In this document: positions 55,758-64,000 of the stretch, piece after piece
How the letters are laid out: each line of letters opens with the position of its first letter
Position numbering within the stretch: the stretch's first letter is position 1
Assembly: GCA_946902875.1 (NCBI GenBank)
Contig: OX336342.1
Coordinates: 11,091,523 to 11,155,522, forward strand
Reading direction: 5' to 3'
Length of the DNA stretch: 64,000 nt
Origin: Nematopogon swammerdamellus
Taxonomy: Eukaryota > Arthropoda > Insecta > Lepidoptera > Adelidae
Translations under genes and position numbers: made by a program
Notes under the pieces: generated by a model
Told to the model about the DNA's origin: nothing
The model's database searches: none
Seen by the model: only the letters and a program-made list of their open reading frames with translations

Positions 55758-57432
55758 TTTTATATGTCTGGGTTTATTTTAATATTGTTTAGAAAATATT
55801 GACTTCAAAATGATACTAAATCTGTATTAAGCTAAAATATTGCCACTTACACTCCACAACACATGTTGTTCGCACAGTGCGACGAGAATCTTATTTATCC
55901 AGCCCAAATTCTAAATGGGTATATTAGGGAGCGTATCTGCGAGTGCATTACTTGGTACTCGAATAAATCGCGTCGTCCAACCCGCCCTCCCGCCCCGCTC
56001 CCGCCCTGAGCACAAAACGAGCCTTTTGTCCATTAGCCGACATTCGCTCGTAGATACCATCCGAAGCGGAACGCCGCGCCGAAAGCAAACAAAGAGTCTG
56101 AAATATACCTCATTAGCGAGTACGAATGTACTGTATTATTCTCAAGTACATGCCTCATTATTGGGCTGAAGCAATATTATGTTTGAGGCAACATGCGTGT
56201 TCATGCGATCGCTCTGAATTTACGAGTATCCCTTACGGATTGACTGGAGGAAATTTCCTAAGGCAATAACCCCGCCCTCGCCACACCATATAACGTGTAT
56301 AACACAGCATAACGTGTTTTTAATCTATGTACTTATTTATATTAATTAAATTTAATTATAAAACAATATACACACAATTAATACAAACAATAAAATATAA
56401 AAAAACGCTAATACCGCCGGCGGCGGGAGACAAGCCTTCAAGCGCGCCGGCGGGTGCAGGCAGTGGCTACAGAGCTCTCCGACACGACGCGAGACTAGCT
56501 TCGAGCGATGGGTGGCGAGACTCGTAGGCCACCACCACCCCATCTCGGAGAGCGCCGTATCCGCCGGACTGCACGGTGACGTCGTCGCGCAGCTCTTTTA
56601 AACGTCTTCATCTTCGAGCGCGCGTCGCCTCATGGGTGCACTGCACCACCGGTAGCGGGGGCACTAGATGGGACGCGAGGTCTCGATGACCCCAAGCTGG
56701 CCGATTATTATTATTACAGCTGCGGCCAGCTCTTATTAGCCTGCTAAGGTGGTAGCTCGATGTTTGGAAATCTGACAATAGGAATGTGCCCGCCCACCCC
56801 TCGTATTACATAATTTTAGAAGGTATCTTGCCATTGAGGGCTAACGTTAGAGCGCTGGTGAGGTGGCGACACTCCTAACATTCTCACGTAATGCAGTACC
56901 AATGTGTTCGGCACCGTTCGGGTGGGCAAAAGTTTCTAAACGATAAAGATATGTTCTGCGTAAACAGCTATCCGGCAAGACAAGTTTGGGCCAACTAAAA
57001 GTTTCAGAGTATTATGGTCATATTTTTATTTCATTATTAAGACCATTTTTGGCTTATTTTCATCATACATTCAAAAAATAATTTATCTTCTTTCAGAACA
57101 TAGATTACCTATGCATTTCCATAAACAAGACAAATATAGATACGAAAATATACGCAGTTACAAATCGGCCATATGCATCGAACCATGATTATAACTTCTG
57201 AAATAGGCTGAAATGTAGAGAAAACCGCAAAAGCACACGATGTTGTATGGTCATTGGCAGGTTATCTGGACATTACGACATACATAGTGGCGTCAACTAC
57301 TGGCCAACCAACACGCGTTAGCCCCAACTTTCTCTTTCCCATTGATCTTTCCTGTACAATATATTGTGAGATTTCATGAAATCGGAAAGTATTGAAATTA
57401 AGTGTGTTTGTTATCTGAGATGCGTGAATTAA
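55758..57432. other. Non-coding stretch with unidentified GC-rich block
   Basis: 56410-56760 is GC-rich, with TCGGAGAGCGCCGTATCCGC and CGCGAGGTCTCGATGACCCC, and is bounded by AT-rich DNA. It could be an old LINE end, but I could not read a protein. Confidence 0.35.
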
Positions 57433-57740
57433 ATTTTTTTATGGAATGTGACACGGTTGGCTACATCACTTACTTCACCCGTGATTTCAGCCCATAACGC
57501 CTTGGTGAACTAGGTGCCATGTCAGTGCTTCCCTTCGGTCGTGCCGGCTACACTGAACTGGACGGAAAACACATGCTATTTACATATATACCTAGTAAAG
57601 GTAAGAAGAGAAGGGACCTACAGTTGTACGTGGAATCCGAACCACGGTCAGCCTCCAACGGTCGAGCGGTCACCCATCCAAGTACTGACCACGCCCAGGT
57701 GTGCTTATGACCGAACGCACCACTGAGTTAGCGAGACTGT
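57433..57740 (-). mobile_element. SINE-5S copy (minus), internally shortened
   Basis: T-run, GTGACACGGTTGGCTACATC tail, shortened middle, AAGTACTGACCACGCCCAGG and head CACTGAGTTAGCGAGACTG. It shows the uninterrupted form of the site into which the fold-back at 3799-3926 inserted. Confidence 0.7.
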
Positions 57741-58289
57741 TGTTCAGATTATCCTGGGCGATTTTTAGAGTTCCGTATTACGAAGGTTCCATGAAACTCT
57801 AACACAGCTATATGGACGTAACAGTTGAAACATGGACTGATAGTTAAATATACGAATATCAAAGGAGATATTGATGAAACCCGATTAAATGCTTAATCTC
57901 ACCATCGAAATTCTCCACGAAAAGCAGAAATAGAATGCAAGTGCAATCCCGCACTCTAGCCTAGGTTCGTTATCCGTCTTTACTTTGAGTGTTAGGCGGG
58001 CGGCGCGGCGGGGTGGTGAAGAGGTAGGCGGCGCGCCTTTGTAGGCGGCTGCACTGTGAAGCCTGAAAGAGAACGAATTGCTTTATAAGTGTAAATTGAG
58101 GATATTTCATAGTGTTCGTGAATGAATATTTACCATAATTTACCTACGTTAACAGTATCGTTTGACCGTGGCTTCTCTCGCATTATTATTTATTTCTTTT
58201 GATACCTTCGGACGGTAAAACATGCCTTGCCAACGATGGCTTTAGGTAACAAATATTTTAATAATGATCTTCATGTTATAGTGGGTAAT
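57741..58289. other. Non-coding stretch with a D-repeat scrap
   Basis: TTTTTAGAGTTCCGTATTAC at about 57763-57785 is a D-repeat start with nothing recognisable after it. GC-rich at 57990-58040. Confidence 0.4.
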
Positions 58290-58680
58290 TTTTAGAGTTC
58301 CGTGTCCATACGGAAGCCTGTTAGTAAGCCTACGTCGTCTGTCTGTCTATCTGTCTATCTGTATGTCTGTCTGTCTGTCTGTCCGCCAGTTCGTTCGTCC
58401 GAGGGCGGTATCTTGTAAACCGTAATGCAGCCGGTTGAAATGTTAACAGAATATGTGTTATTATGACGGATATGTCAACAAATAAAAAAAAAGCAAAAAG
58501 AAAAAAAATTGTCGGTCCCCATACAAAATACTTGCTAAAAATCTATAATATTCGCAAAATATGGGTTATTATGACGAATATAACAGCAATTAATAAAAAA
58601 AGAAAAAGTAAAAAATGTATCTGGTTCCCATACAAGAAACGTGGCACAGAAATCTCGGTGCACGAGTTCGCTAGATAAAC
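58290..58680 (+). mobile_element. D-repeat with internal tandem duplication
   Basis: TTTTTAGAGTTCCGTGTCCA start, TCTGTCTG run at 58338-58383, then the GTTATTATGACGGATATG...CCCATACAA block occurs twice (58455-58540 and 58565-58645). The end (TCGGTGCACGAGTTCGC) is damaged and lacks TACGGAACC. Confidence 0.6.
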
Positions 58681-58889
58681 CCGGTAGATTAACAGGGATA
58701 GCTAGTTGCACGTGTTTTAGTAGAACCAGCATGGTGTTAATACAATTTAGCATTAATGATTTATTTCTTATGGATTACGACAATAATTGTAAATCTTGTG
58801 AAATAACGCATAACTGTTAAAACGAGACAAAACGCCCGGCGCAGCGCCCGCCGCACGTGATGGCCGCACATCGTAATATTCTATTATGT

Positions 58890-59130
58890 ATGTAATCCGT
58901 TACGTATGTAATCCGTTACGTTTGGCTGAGTCAGAGGGGCCAAAGCACATGCTCCGACCAACCAATATCACATCCGAGAAGTAGGTGCCATATCTGAGAC
59001 TTCCCTTTGGATTGCTGGATAGACTGGACTAGAGGAGAACACAGCCGAGGCTGCTAATATGCGGCCATCTTACACCCAGTATGGTGGTACCAACCCAGTC
59101 GGCTGCAATTTAAGCCTACCACCTAGTAAC
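58890..59130 (-). repeat. SINE-B copy (minus)
   Basis: TATGTAATCCGTTACG, GGCTGAGTCAGAGGGGCCAA, AATATCACATCCGAGAAG, GAGGAGAACACAGCCGAGGC, GGTGGTACCAACCCAGTCGG and CCTACCACCTAGTAAC. The TATGTAATCCGTTACG word is locally duplicated at the start. Confidence 0.6.
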
Positions 59131-59210
59131 AGAAAGGAAATACGTAGGGAGGGTCTTTGCAAAATAACCAGATACAATTTACTAGCAATTTAGTTAATAA
59201 TTATCAAATC

Positions 59211-59262
59211 ATTGGTACACCTGCGTGTTGAATCTCAGACCTCGCGCATGACATCAGGAAAT
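59211..59262 (-). repeat. Decayed tRNA-like fragment
   Basis: TTGAATCTCAGACCTCGCGC with ATGACATC resembles 2141-2175 after several substitutions; the B box is degraded. Confidence 0.3.
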
Positions 59263-59979
59263 ATTACTTCGAGAAAAGGATGGTACGGCCGTGTTTGCTC
59301 GACTTGGCGGGGGCAGTGCCGTGCCCCCAGATTACCACCAGTATGGTATTCAAAGCCAAGTGTCTAGGTTACAGTAAGACTCTTAAAATTATTTCCCCTG
59401 TAAAGAATAACTTTTGCTGAATAAAAATAAAACGCAAGCATCTGGCGCAATTAATTACGTAGATATCTTATTTATTACATGATTTTAATGTCAATTAATG
59501 TAGCTTGTCGAGGATAATGATCGTTATCAATGCCCCGCGTTAATCCCGAGCCCTTCGTCTCGCCAACTAAAAAAATATTAAATCTGGCGCAGATCTGCAG
59601 CGGCCGCAATAAAAAAGTAAAATCCAAACGTAAAAATTTTATTGCTGCGCCGTAACTCACGAGATGGCACCACTTTTGCTTACTGCTAACCGATTCCAAC
59701 TTATGCACGTCTAAATCATCATCCTTCAATATAATATATAATATAAATTGCAAACCGGAGCGCGACACAAAAAGGTTCATTATTACTAAAGTTCTAAATC
59801 GATTTCCAAAATATTTTTTTATAGGATGACAACGAAACGTACTATGCTCGTATGAAATCAGAAAAGAAAAATTCGCTTAAAAAAACAAATAAAAAATGTG
59901 GTATCTGTTTTTCTGTCTGTCTTCCCGCATAATATGATCGCAATTTACTAAAAAATTACAACCTTCATTCTTCTAGGGA
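59263..59979. other. Non-coding stretch with motif-dense patch
   Basis: 59470-59680 has AATTAATG, GATAATGATCGTTATCAATG, GGCGCAGATCTGCAGCGGCC and a 9-bp inverted pair GCAATAAAA / TTTTATTGC. The TTTAT-type cores fit posterior-Hox or other homeodomain sites. A conserved regulatory element is an inference only. Confidence 0.3.
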
Positions 59980-60355
59980 GTATATCATTTACTTGAATGC
60001 AGTTCGGCCTTCGGCGTCGCCCTTAGTGACTTACTTTCTTCGAAAGCGTATGGGTATCGTTTGCGTGAACACAGATCGGCCTTCAGCCTCCCCCTGATTA
60101 ACTTACTATCTTCGTGAGAGATTATCGTTTACCTGAACGCAGCTCGGACCACGGCCTCGACCTTAGTGACTTATTTTCTTTGAGAAAGTATGGGTACCGC
60201 TTGCGTGAACGCATCTCGGCTTCAGCCTTGCCCTTAGTGAATTACTATCTTCGCGAGAGTTTATCGTTTCTGAACGCAGCTCGAACTACGGCCTCGCTTT
60301 TAGTGCCTTACGTCGTGCTTTTCGAATTTCATGCGAGCAAAGCCGAGGGCACTAG
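59980..60355 (+). mobile_element. Helitron-like 3' end with minisatellite (plus)
   Basis: About five or six diverged units (CAGTTCGGCCTTCGGCGTCG, CAGCTCGGACCACGGCCTCG and others), then TTCATGCGAGCAAAGCCGAG and a CTAG at 60352-60355 followed by T. Same orientation and layout as the right end of 24598-26980. The core and left half are missing. Confidence 0.6.
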
Positions 60356-60369
60356 TACCTAATACTATA

Positions 60370-61139
60370 CAAATCAAAATCAAAAATCAAAAAGTGTATA
60401 TTGTTAAATTCTTAGAAACTATTTACAAATCATAGGTATTTAGGTACAACAAGTTTCTAAATAGGTAATTAGGTAAAACCTCCCGCCTAAACTGGCCTAA
60501 ATGGCTGCACTATAGGCGGTCAGTGTCTTCGTTTGAATAGTCTACCTATACAATACAATTTAATAACAAAATTGTCGAGAGTTCGAACTACCCACAGAAA
60601 TCGTATCATATGCAACGTACCTGAGTAACGATAGCAATGCATTCCGTAGCACCTACAAAGAATAGGCAAGTCATTAGCAGGCAATTGCGAGTGTGTGCGT
60701 GATATAGTATTAAGTAAGACATCTACATCACACCAGAATACTCAAGCAAGCAGCACAGAACAAGTAATGTGGTATAGAAGATTAACTGTAAGATATTTTT
60801 TTGTAGTTAGTTGAGATAGTACAGTATGCACATATACTTGATATATTAAAATATGTAATGTAAACTATATAATAGATTACAAAATATATTAATTAAAACA
60901 TTTTATATAATTGAATATTAATAAACTAATATAATGAAAGAAAAAAAAAAAAAAAGACAATGATGAAAACAAATTACCTATGTTATATTAATACATTTTT
61001 AGGGTACAAAGATCAAATAAATGTAGTGCAAGTACAACAAAAAATTTGTAATGTGAGCATTTCTTTGTTTTTTTTTTTTTTCTTTTTTTATTTTTTTTTT
61101 TTATTTTTTACACAACGGCCTACCTATTTGTATATAAAA
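60370..61139 (-). other. 3' flank or untranslated region of the LINE at 61140
   Basis: Two tail candidates are visible on the minus strand. One is an A-rich tract opposite 61064-61110, soon after the ORF2 stop. The other is a (TTTTGAT)-like run opposite 60376-60402, about 740 bases further on. The second would give a longer 3' untranslated region ending against the Helitron-like fragment. An A-run (opposite T) and a T-run near 60941-60956 add ambiguity. Confidence 0.4.
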
Positions 61140-63014
61140 TCACCTCATGACAGATAGGAGGAGCTCGCCCTCATCATAGCTATGACTTAGCAACCAGTCA
61201 AACACGACTTTGCTGCATTTGGATCTACATAAAGAACTTATTGTACAAAGTCGGTCAAGTTTTCTGTAGATAAAGGGTCCAAGGAACCAAGCGAAGTGCT
61301 GAGCGTAACTAGTACACGTAATGGGAACTGAGACTTCCATGGCATACCGTGTGTTATGACTGTGTGAGGATGATGTGTCAGATGTGATGTTATGGTGAGT
61401 AAATTTGATAATTGAGGATATAAATAACTTCCTTACACTAAGAACACGGCATTCTTTAAGGAGCAGTTGAGTTGGAAAACGGAAGGGTTTCTTATATATT
61501 ACACGTAAAACTACACGCTGAGCCCGCTCCAAATAGATAAGATGCGATTTAGCAGCACCTCCCCAGCAAGTGATGCAGTACGTTAGTCTCGACTGACAAA
61601 GAGCAAAGTATATAGATCTGAGTAAGTCTTTGTCTGCAACATTTCTCAAACCTTTAAAGACATAAATAAGTTTTCGTGTTTTACCAGCTATGGATTGTAT
61701 ATGTTTATCCCAACATAGCCGGAAGTCCAAGATAACTCCTAAGTATTTTATAGACTTTACTTCCTCAAGACTCTCGCAGCTACACTGGCCACTAATTTGT
61801 GTCACAGACCCATAAAAGTTACAGGTGTGAATTTTTAGATTTATTAAGTCACTTGGCAGAGTAGAACTTTTGACGCAGAAGCAGATGAATTTGGTTTTAG
61901 ATACGTTCAAGGTAAGAAGGTTTTGATTAAGCCATAACCTAAGCTGGGAGAGTCCAGTTTCAGCGAGCTTGGTGACTGTGATCCAAGATGGTGCAGAAAA
62001 AATGAGTGCAGTATCGTCCGCAAAGGTCACTATTTTGCATCCAAGTATACGCTCCAAGCATAGGTCATTTATATACATAATAAACAGTAGTGGTCCTAGC
62101 ACACTCCCCTGTGGTACACCAAACGTGATACTACCCTCATCGCTCTGAACCTCTCCAATTCGAACCCTTTGGCATCTATTTGTTAGGTAGCTTGTAAACC
62201 AATCTAGAGGCAGACCTCTAATACCAAAATGTCTCTCCATCTTTTTTAGTAGGATGGGTAGCGAAACCGTATCGAAGGCTTTTGCCAAGTCCAAAAAGAC
62301 TCCGATACAGCGTTCACTACGATCTAGACTTCTGGAGATGTGATCGGTAAGTTCACGAACCGCATCTTCGGTCGATTTATTTTTTCTAAAACCAAATTGG
62401 TTAGGAGCGATTAATTTTTTAGCCTCTAAATAATTGCTAAGTCTTTTTTTGACAACTTTTTCCAGAATTTTTGCCAATGTTGGTAGGAGTGAAATGGGCC
62501 TATAATTCGAGACTAATTTTTTATTACCATTTTTGTAAATAGGACATACAGTGGCTCTTTTTAGTGCTGCAGGAAATATGCCTGTCGTTATGCTGAGATT
62601 AGTAATAAATACAAGTGGCTGTAATATATGTTTAATAGATTTTTTAAACAGCTGTGATGTTAGCCCATCCCAAGCAGTAGAACTACCTCCACGCATCTCT
62701 CTAACTATTGTCTCTATTTCAGACGAGTCTGTAGGGGTCATGAAAAAAGAATCAGGTTTATCGAAAGTATTTTTAACATTATTAGCTAATTCAGGTTCAG
62801 CAATATTTAGCATATTGAGGGTGTTCATGGCTAGACTGCTGCCAACAGAGCAGAAAAACGTATTTACTGCATTAACAGAACTAGAAGGATCGCTGTTAAG
62901 CAAATCAGATGGTATACTAGTTTCTCGAACCGGCAGAGATGCAGCCTCGTATTCGAATATTCGAGTATTCGAACCACTCGGAGTCGCGTACACCCCCGAC
63001 AAAAACTCTCGCCA
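61140..63014 (-). pseudogene. LINE ORF2, reverse transcriptase intact but endonuclease missing
   Basis: Open from just after the TAG at 63015-63017 to TGA at 61140-61142, about 624 codons without a break. Counting residues from 63002: NTFF linker near 47-50, LVSNYRPISLL near 163-173, motif A (GVFLDLAKAFDTV, Asp near 238), motif B (FGVPQGSVLGPLLF, near 294-307), motif C (FADD, 327-330), then the thumb and C-terminal tail (RAQRVVLRVIYKKPF). This is a jockey-superfamily (CR1/L2/Daphne-like) reverse transcriptase. There is no in-frame ATG at the start; the first codons follow directly on the ORF1 stop. The apurinic-type endonuclease of about 230 residues that normally precedes the NTFF region is absent, probably through deletion. 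Without it self-directed target cleavage is not expected. It is a minus-strand neighbour of ORF1 and in the same frame. Confidence 0.85.
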
Positions 63015-63950
63015 CTAATTAATTTGCAAATTTTTATTTTTTGCTCGAAAAAACTTCTCCAAATCATCTTCATGTTTTATTATATGGGCATAGTCCTCCT
63101 TGGACTCTGTTCTTTTCACATATACCTGTCCATTTTTCACCCATGCAAATTTACAACCATTTTCTCGAGCAAACTTCTTTGCGCGTGACAATAGCTGCTT
63201 TCGTCTAGGCGTCAAGAGCTGGTTTATATAGACAGGAGTGGCCGAACTTTGCTGTGGCACGATGTCATTAGATTTTATATGCCGCTTGATTTTTGCACAT
63301 GTAGTGAATTTTGCACATACTTCCTCCGATGCGAACTTCACGATGATCTCTCTATTTGGCTTTCTACCACTTTCACGTTGAACCGCCGATATTTCACCGG
63401 GTTGAATGCTGCATCCTATAATTTTTGCTACTTGTTCGACTATATGAGTCATGTTTTCGTTTAATCTTATCGGGACACCCTTAATTTCTACGGATGTTGA
63501 TAGTAAAACTTGCCTAAGGTCTTCGTTTTCGACCTGTATCTTAGAAAGTTGCTGCTTGACTTCATTTCCGAGTGTCTCCTTCTCAAGATTCTTGATTTTA
63601 AGTTTATTATCAGCTATATCTTTCTCCATGTCGTGAAATTTAGCAGCTAGAAAGTCACATTGCTCTTTGTATTCCTTGTAAGTTAGCTGCATCTGCTTCT
63701 GATTTTCTAAGATTTGTGATATGTCTCTCTGCATTTTAGTTATTATTTCAGAACTCACTGTGAATGCCGACGCTTCCTCCCCTAGCTGGGCACTAGGAAT
63801 GGACTCAGTGGACGTGGCTGGTGTTTGAGACTTCGCAGCAAGTTTCACGGAGGCGGAGCCGAGTCTCGTGATTGGTACCTCAAGAGTCGGAGAGGAGTTG
63901 CCATCAACACAGCAGGATCCTCTGAACGTTGACTTGGCTTTAGCTCGCAT
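63015..63950 (-). CDS. LINE ORF1 protein (coiled coil plus nucleic-acid-binding domain)
   Basis: 311 codons from ATG at 63950 to TAG at 63015-63017. Residues 1-60 are basic, then Ser/Thr-rich. About 65-150 is a Glu/Lys/Gln-rich coiled coil (DISQILENQKQMQL, IKNLEKETLGNE, QLSKIQVENEDLRQ). About 153-235 looks like an RRM-type fold (VEIKGVPIRLNE, REIIVKFASEE), and 238-300 is a basic C-terminal domain (NQLLTPRRKQLLSRAKKFAR, FAWVKNGQVYVK). The order coiled coil - RRM - CTD is that of LINE ORF1 nucleic-acid chaperones, and the C-terminal half resembles the FP-like domain common in lepidopteran LINE ORF1 proteins. It would trimerise and coat its RNA (family knowledge). The frame remains open upstream to the window edge, so an earlier start is possible. 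Intact, which suggests recent insertion. Confidence 0.8.
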   Translation of the reverse strand: MRAKAKSTFRGSCCVDGNSSPTLEVPITRLGSASVKLAAKSQTPATSTESIPSAQLGEEASAFTVSSEIITKMQRDISQILENQKQMQLTYKEYKEQCDFLAAKFHDMEKDIADNKLKIKNLEKETLGNEVKQQLSKIQVENEDLRQVLLSTSVEIKGVPIRLNENMTHIVEQVAKIIGCSIQPGEISAVQRESGRKPNREIIVKFASEEVCAKFTTCAKIKRHIKSNDIVPQQSSATPVYINQLLTPRRKQLLSRAKKFARENGCKFAWVKNGQVYVKRTESKEDYAHIIKHEDDLEKFFRAKNKNLQIN

Positions 63951-64000
63951 TTTTCTGAAGTTACTCTCGACGAGTCCCGCGCAGCCAAAATGGTAGTGGG
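63951..64000 (-). other. Leader of the LINE, cut by the window edge
   Basis: The 50 bases upstream of the ORF1 ATG stay open in the ORF1 frame, so they may be 5' untranslated leader or more ORF1. The 5' end of the element and any target duplication lie outside the window. Confidence 0.5.

Noticed and set aside
62551..63018. 155-codon plus-strand frame
   Set aside because: Antisense shadow of the LINE reverse-transcriptase ORF.

Overview
This window looks like nuclear DNA from a lepidopteran insect (moth or butterfly). The background is AT-rich, and the dispersed repeats are of types I recall from lepidopteran genomes: repeats built around GTTCCGTA / TACGGAACCC, Helitron-like elements ending CTAG, jockey/CR1/RTE-type LINE tails and a deleted mariner. 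That assignment comes from memory of repeat types, not from a database search. I see no complete host gene, no rRNA gene and no canonical tRNA gene. The protein signals are transposable-element remnants plus one 3' gene fragment.

Left part (1-14.6 kb): AT-rich DNA with scattered SINE copies. Features include a 128-bp near-perfect fold-back inserted in a SINE (3799-3926), a three-exon 3' fragment of an invertebrate gene family with an HAITGCDSTS motif and a Cys-rich tail (8826-9586), and a 5'-truncated LINE tail with a target-site duplication (13120-13508).

Middle (14.6-27 kb): two homologous Helitron-like elements of about 2.3-2.4 kb lie in opposite orientation (14673-16970 minus, 24598-26980 plus). 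Each has a core holding the C-terminal end of a LINE reverse transcriptase, flanked by two head-to-head arrays of a roughly 67-bp GC-rich minisatellite. Smaller relatives lie at 12.8, 50.4 and 60.0 kb.

27-46 kb: many copies of a composite SINE whose best copy (40878-41261) joins a tRNA-like A box to a 42-nt segment resembling the 3' half of 5S rRNA. The same interval has LINE reverse-transcriptase remnants (29.8, 30.0, 31.9-32.8 and 40.0 kb), a mariner lacking the centre of its catalytic domain (36094-37010), and a minisatellite with a 213-bp higher-order period (41265-41913).

46-64 kb: a 5'-truncated LINE nested in another repeat (46711-48394), a TA-flanked MITE (54080-54552), further SINE and D-repeat copies, and the best-preserved element of the window: a minus-strand LINE (61140 to the window end) with intact ORF1 and intact reverse-transcriptase sequence. 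Its endonuclease region is missing, and ORF1 and ORF2 are in the same frame, separated by one TAG.

Recurrent short inverted duplications, several inside repeats whose other copies are not palindromic, suggest that template switching has been frequent here. The long unannotated stretches are AT-rich non-coding DNA. A few motif-dense patches could be conserved regulatory DNA, but I cannot test that from one sequence.
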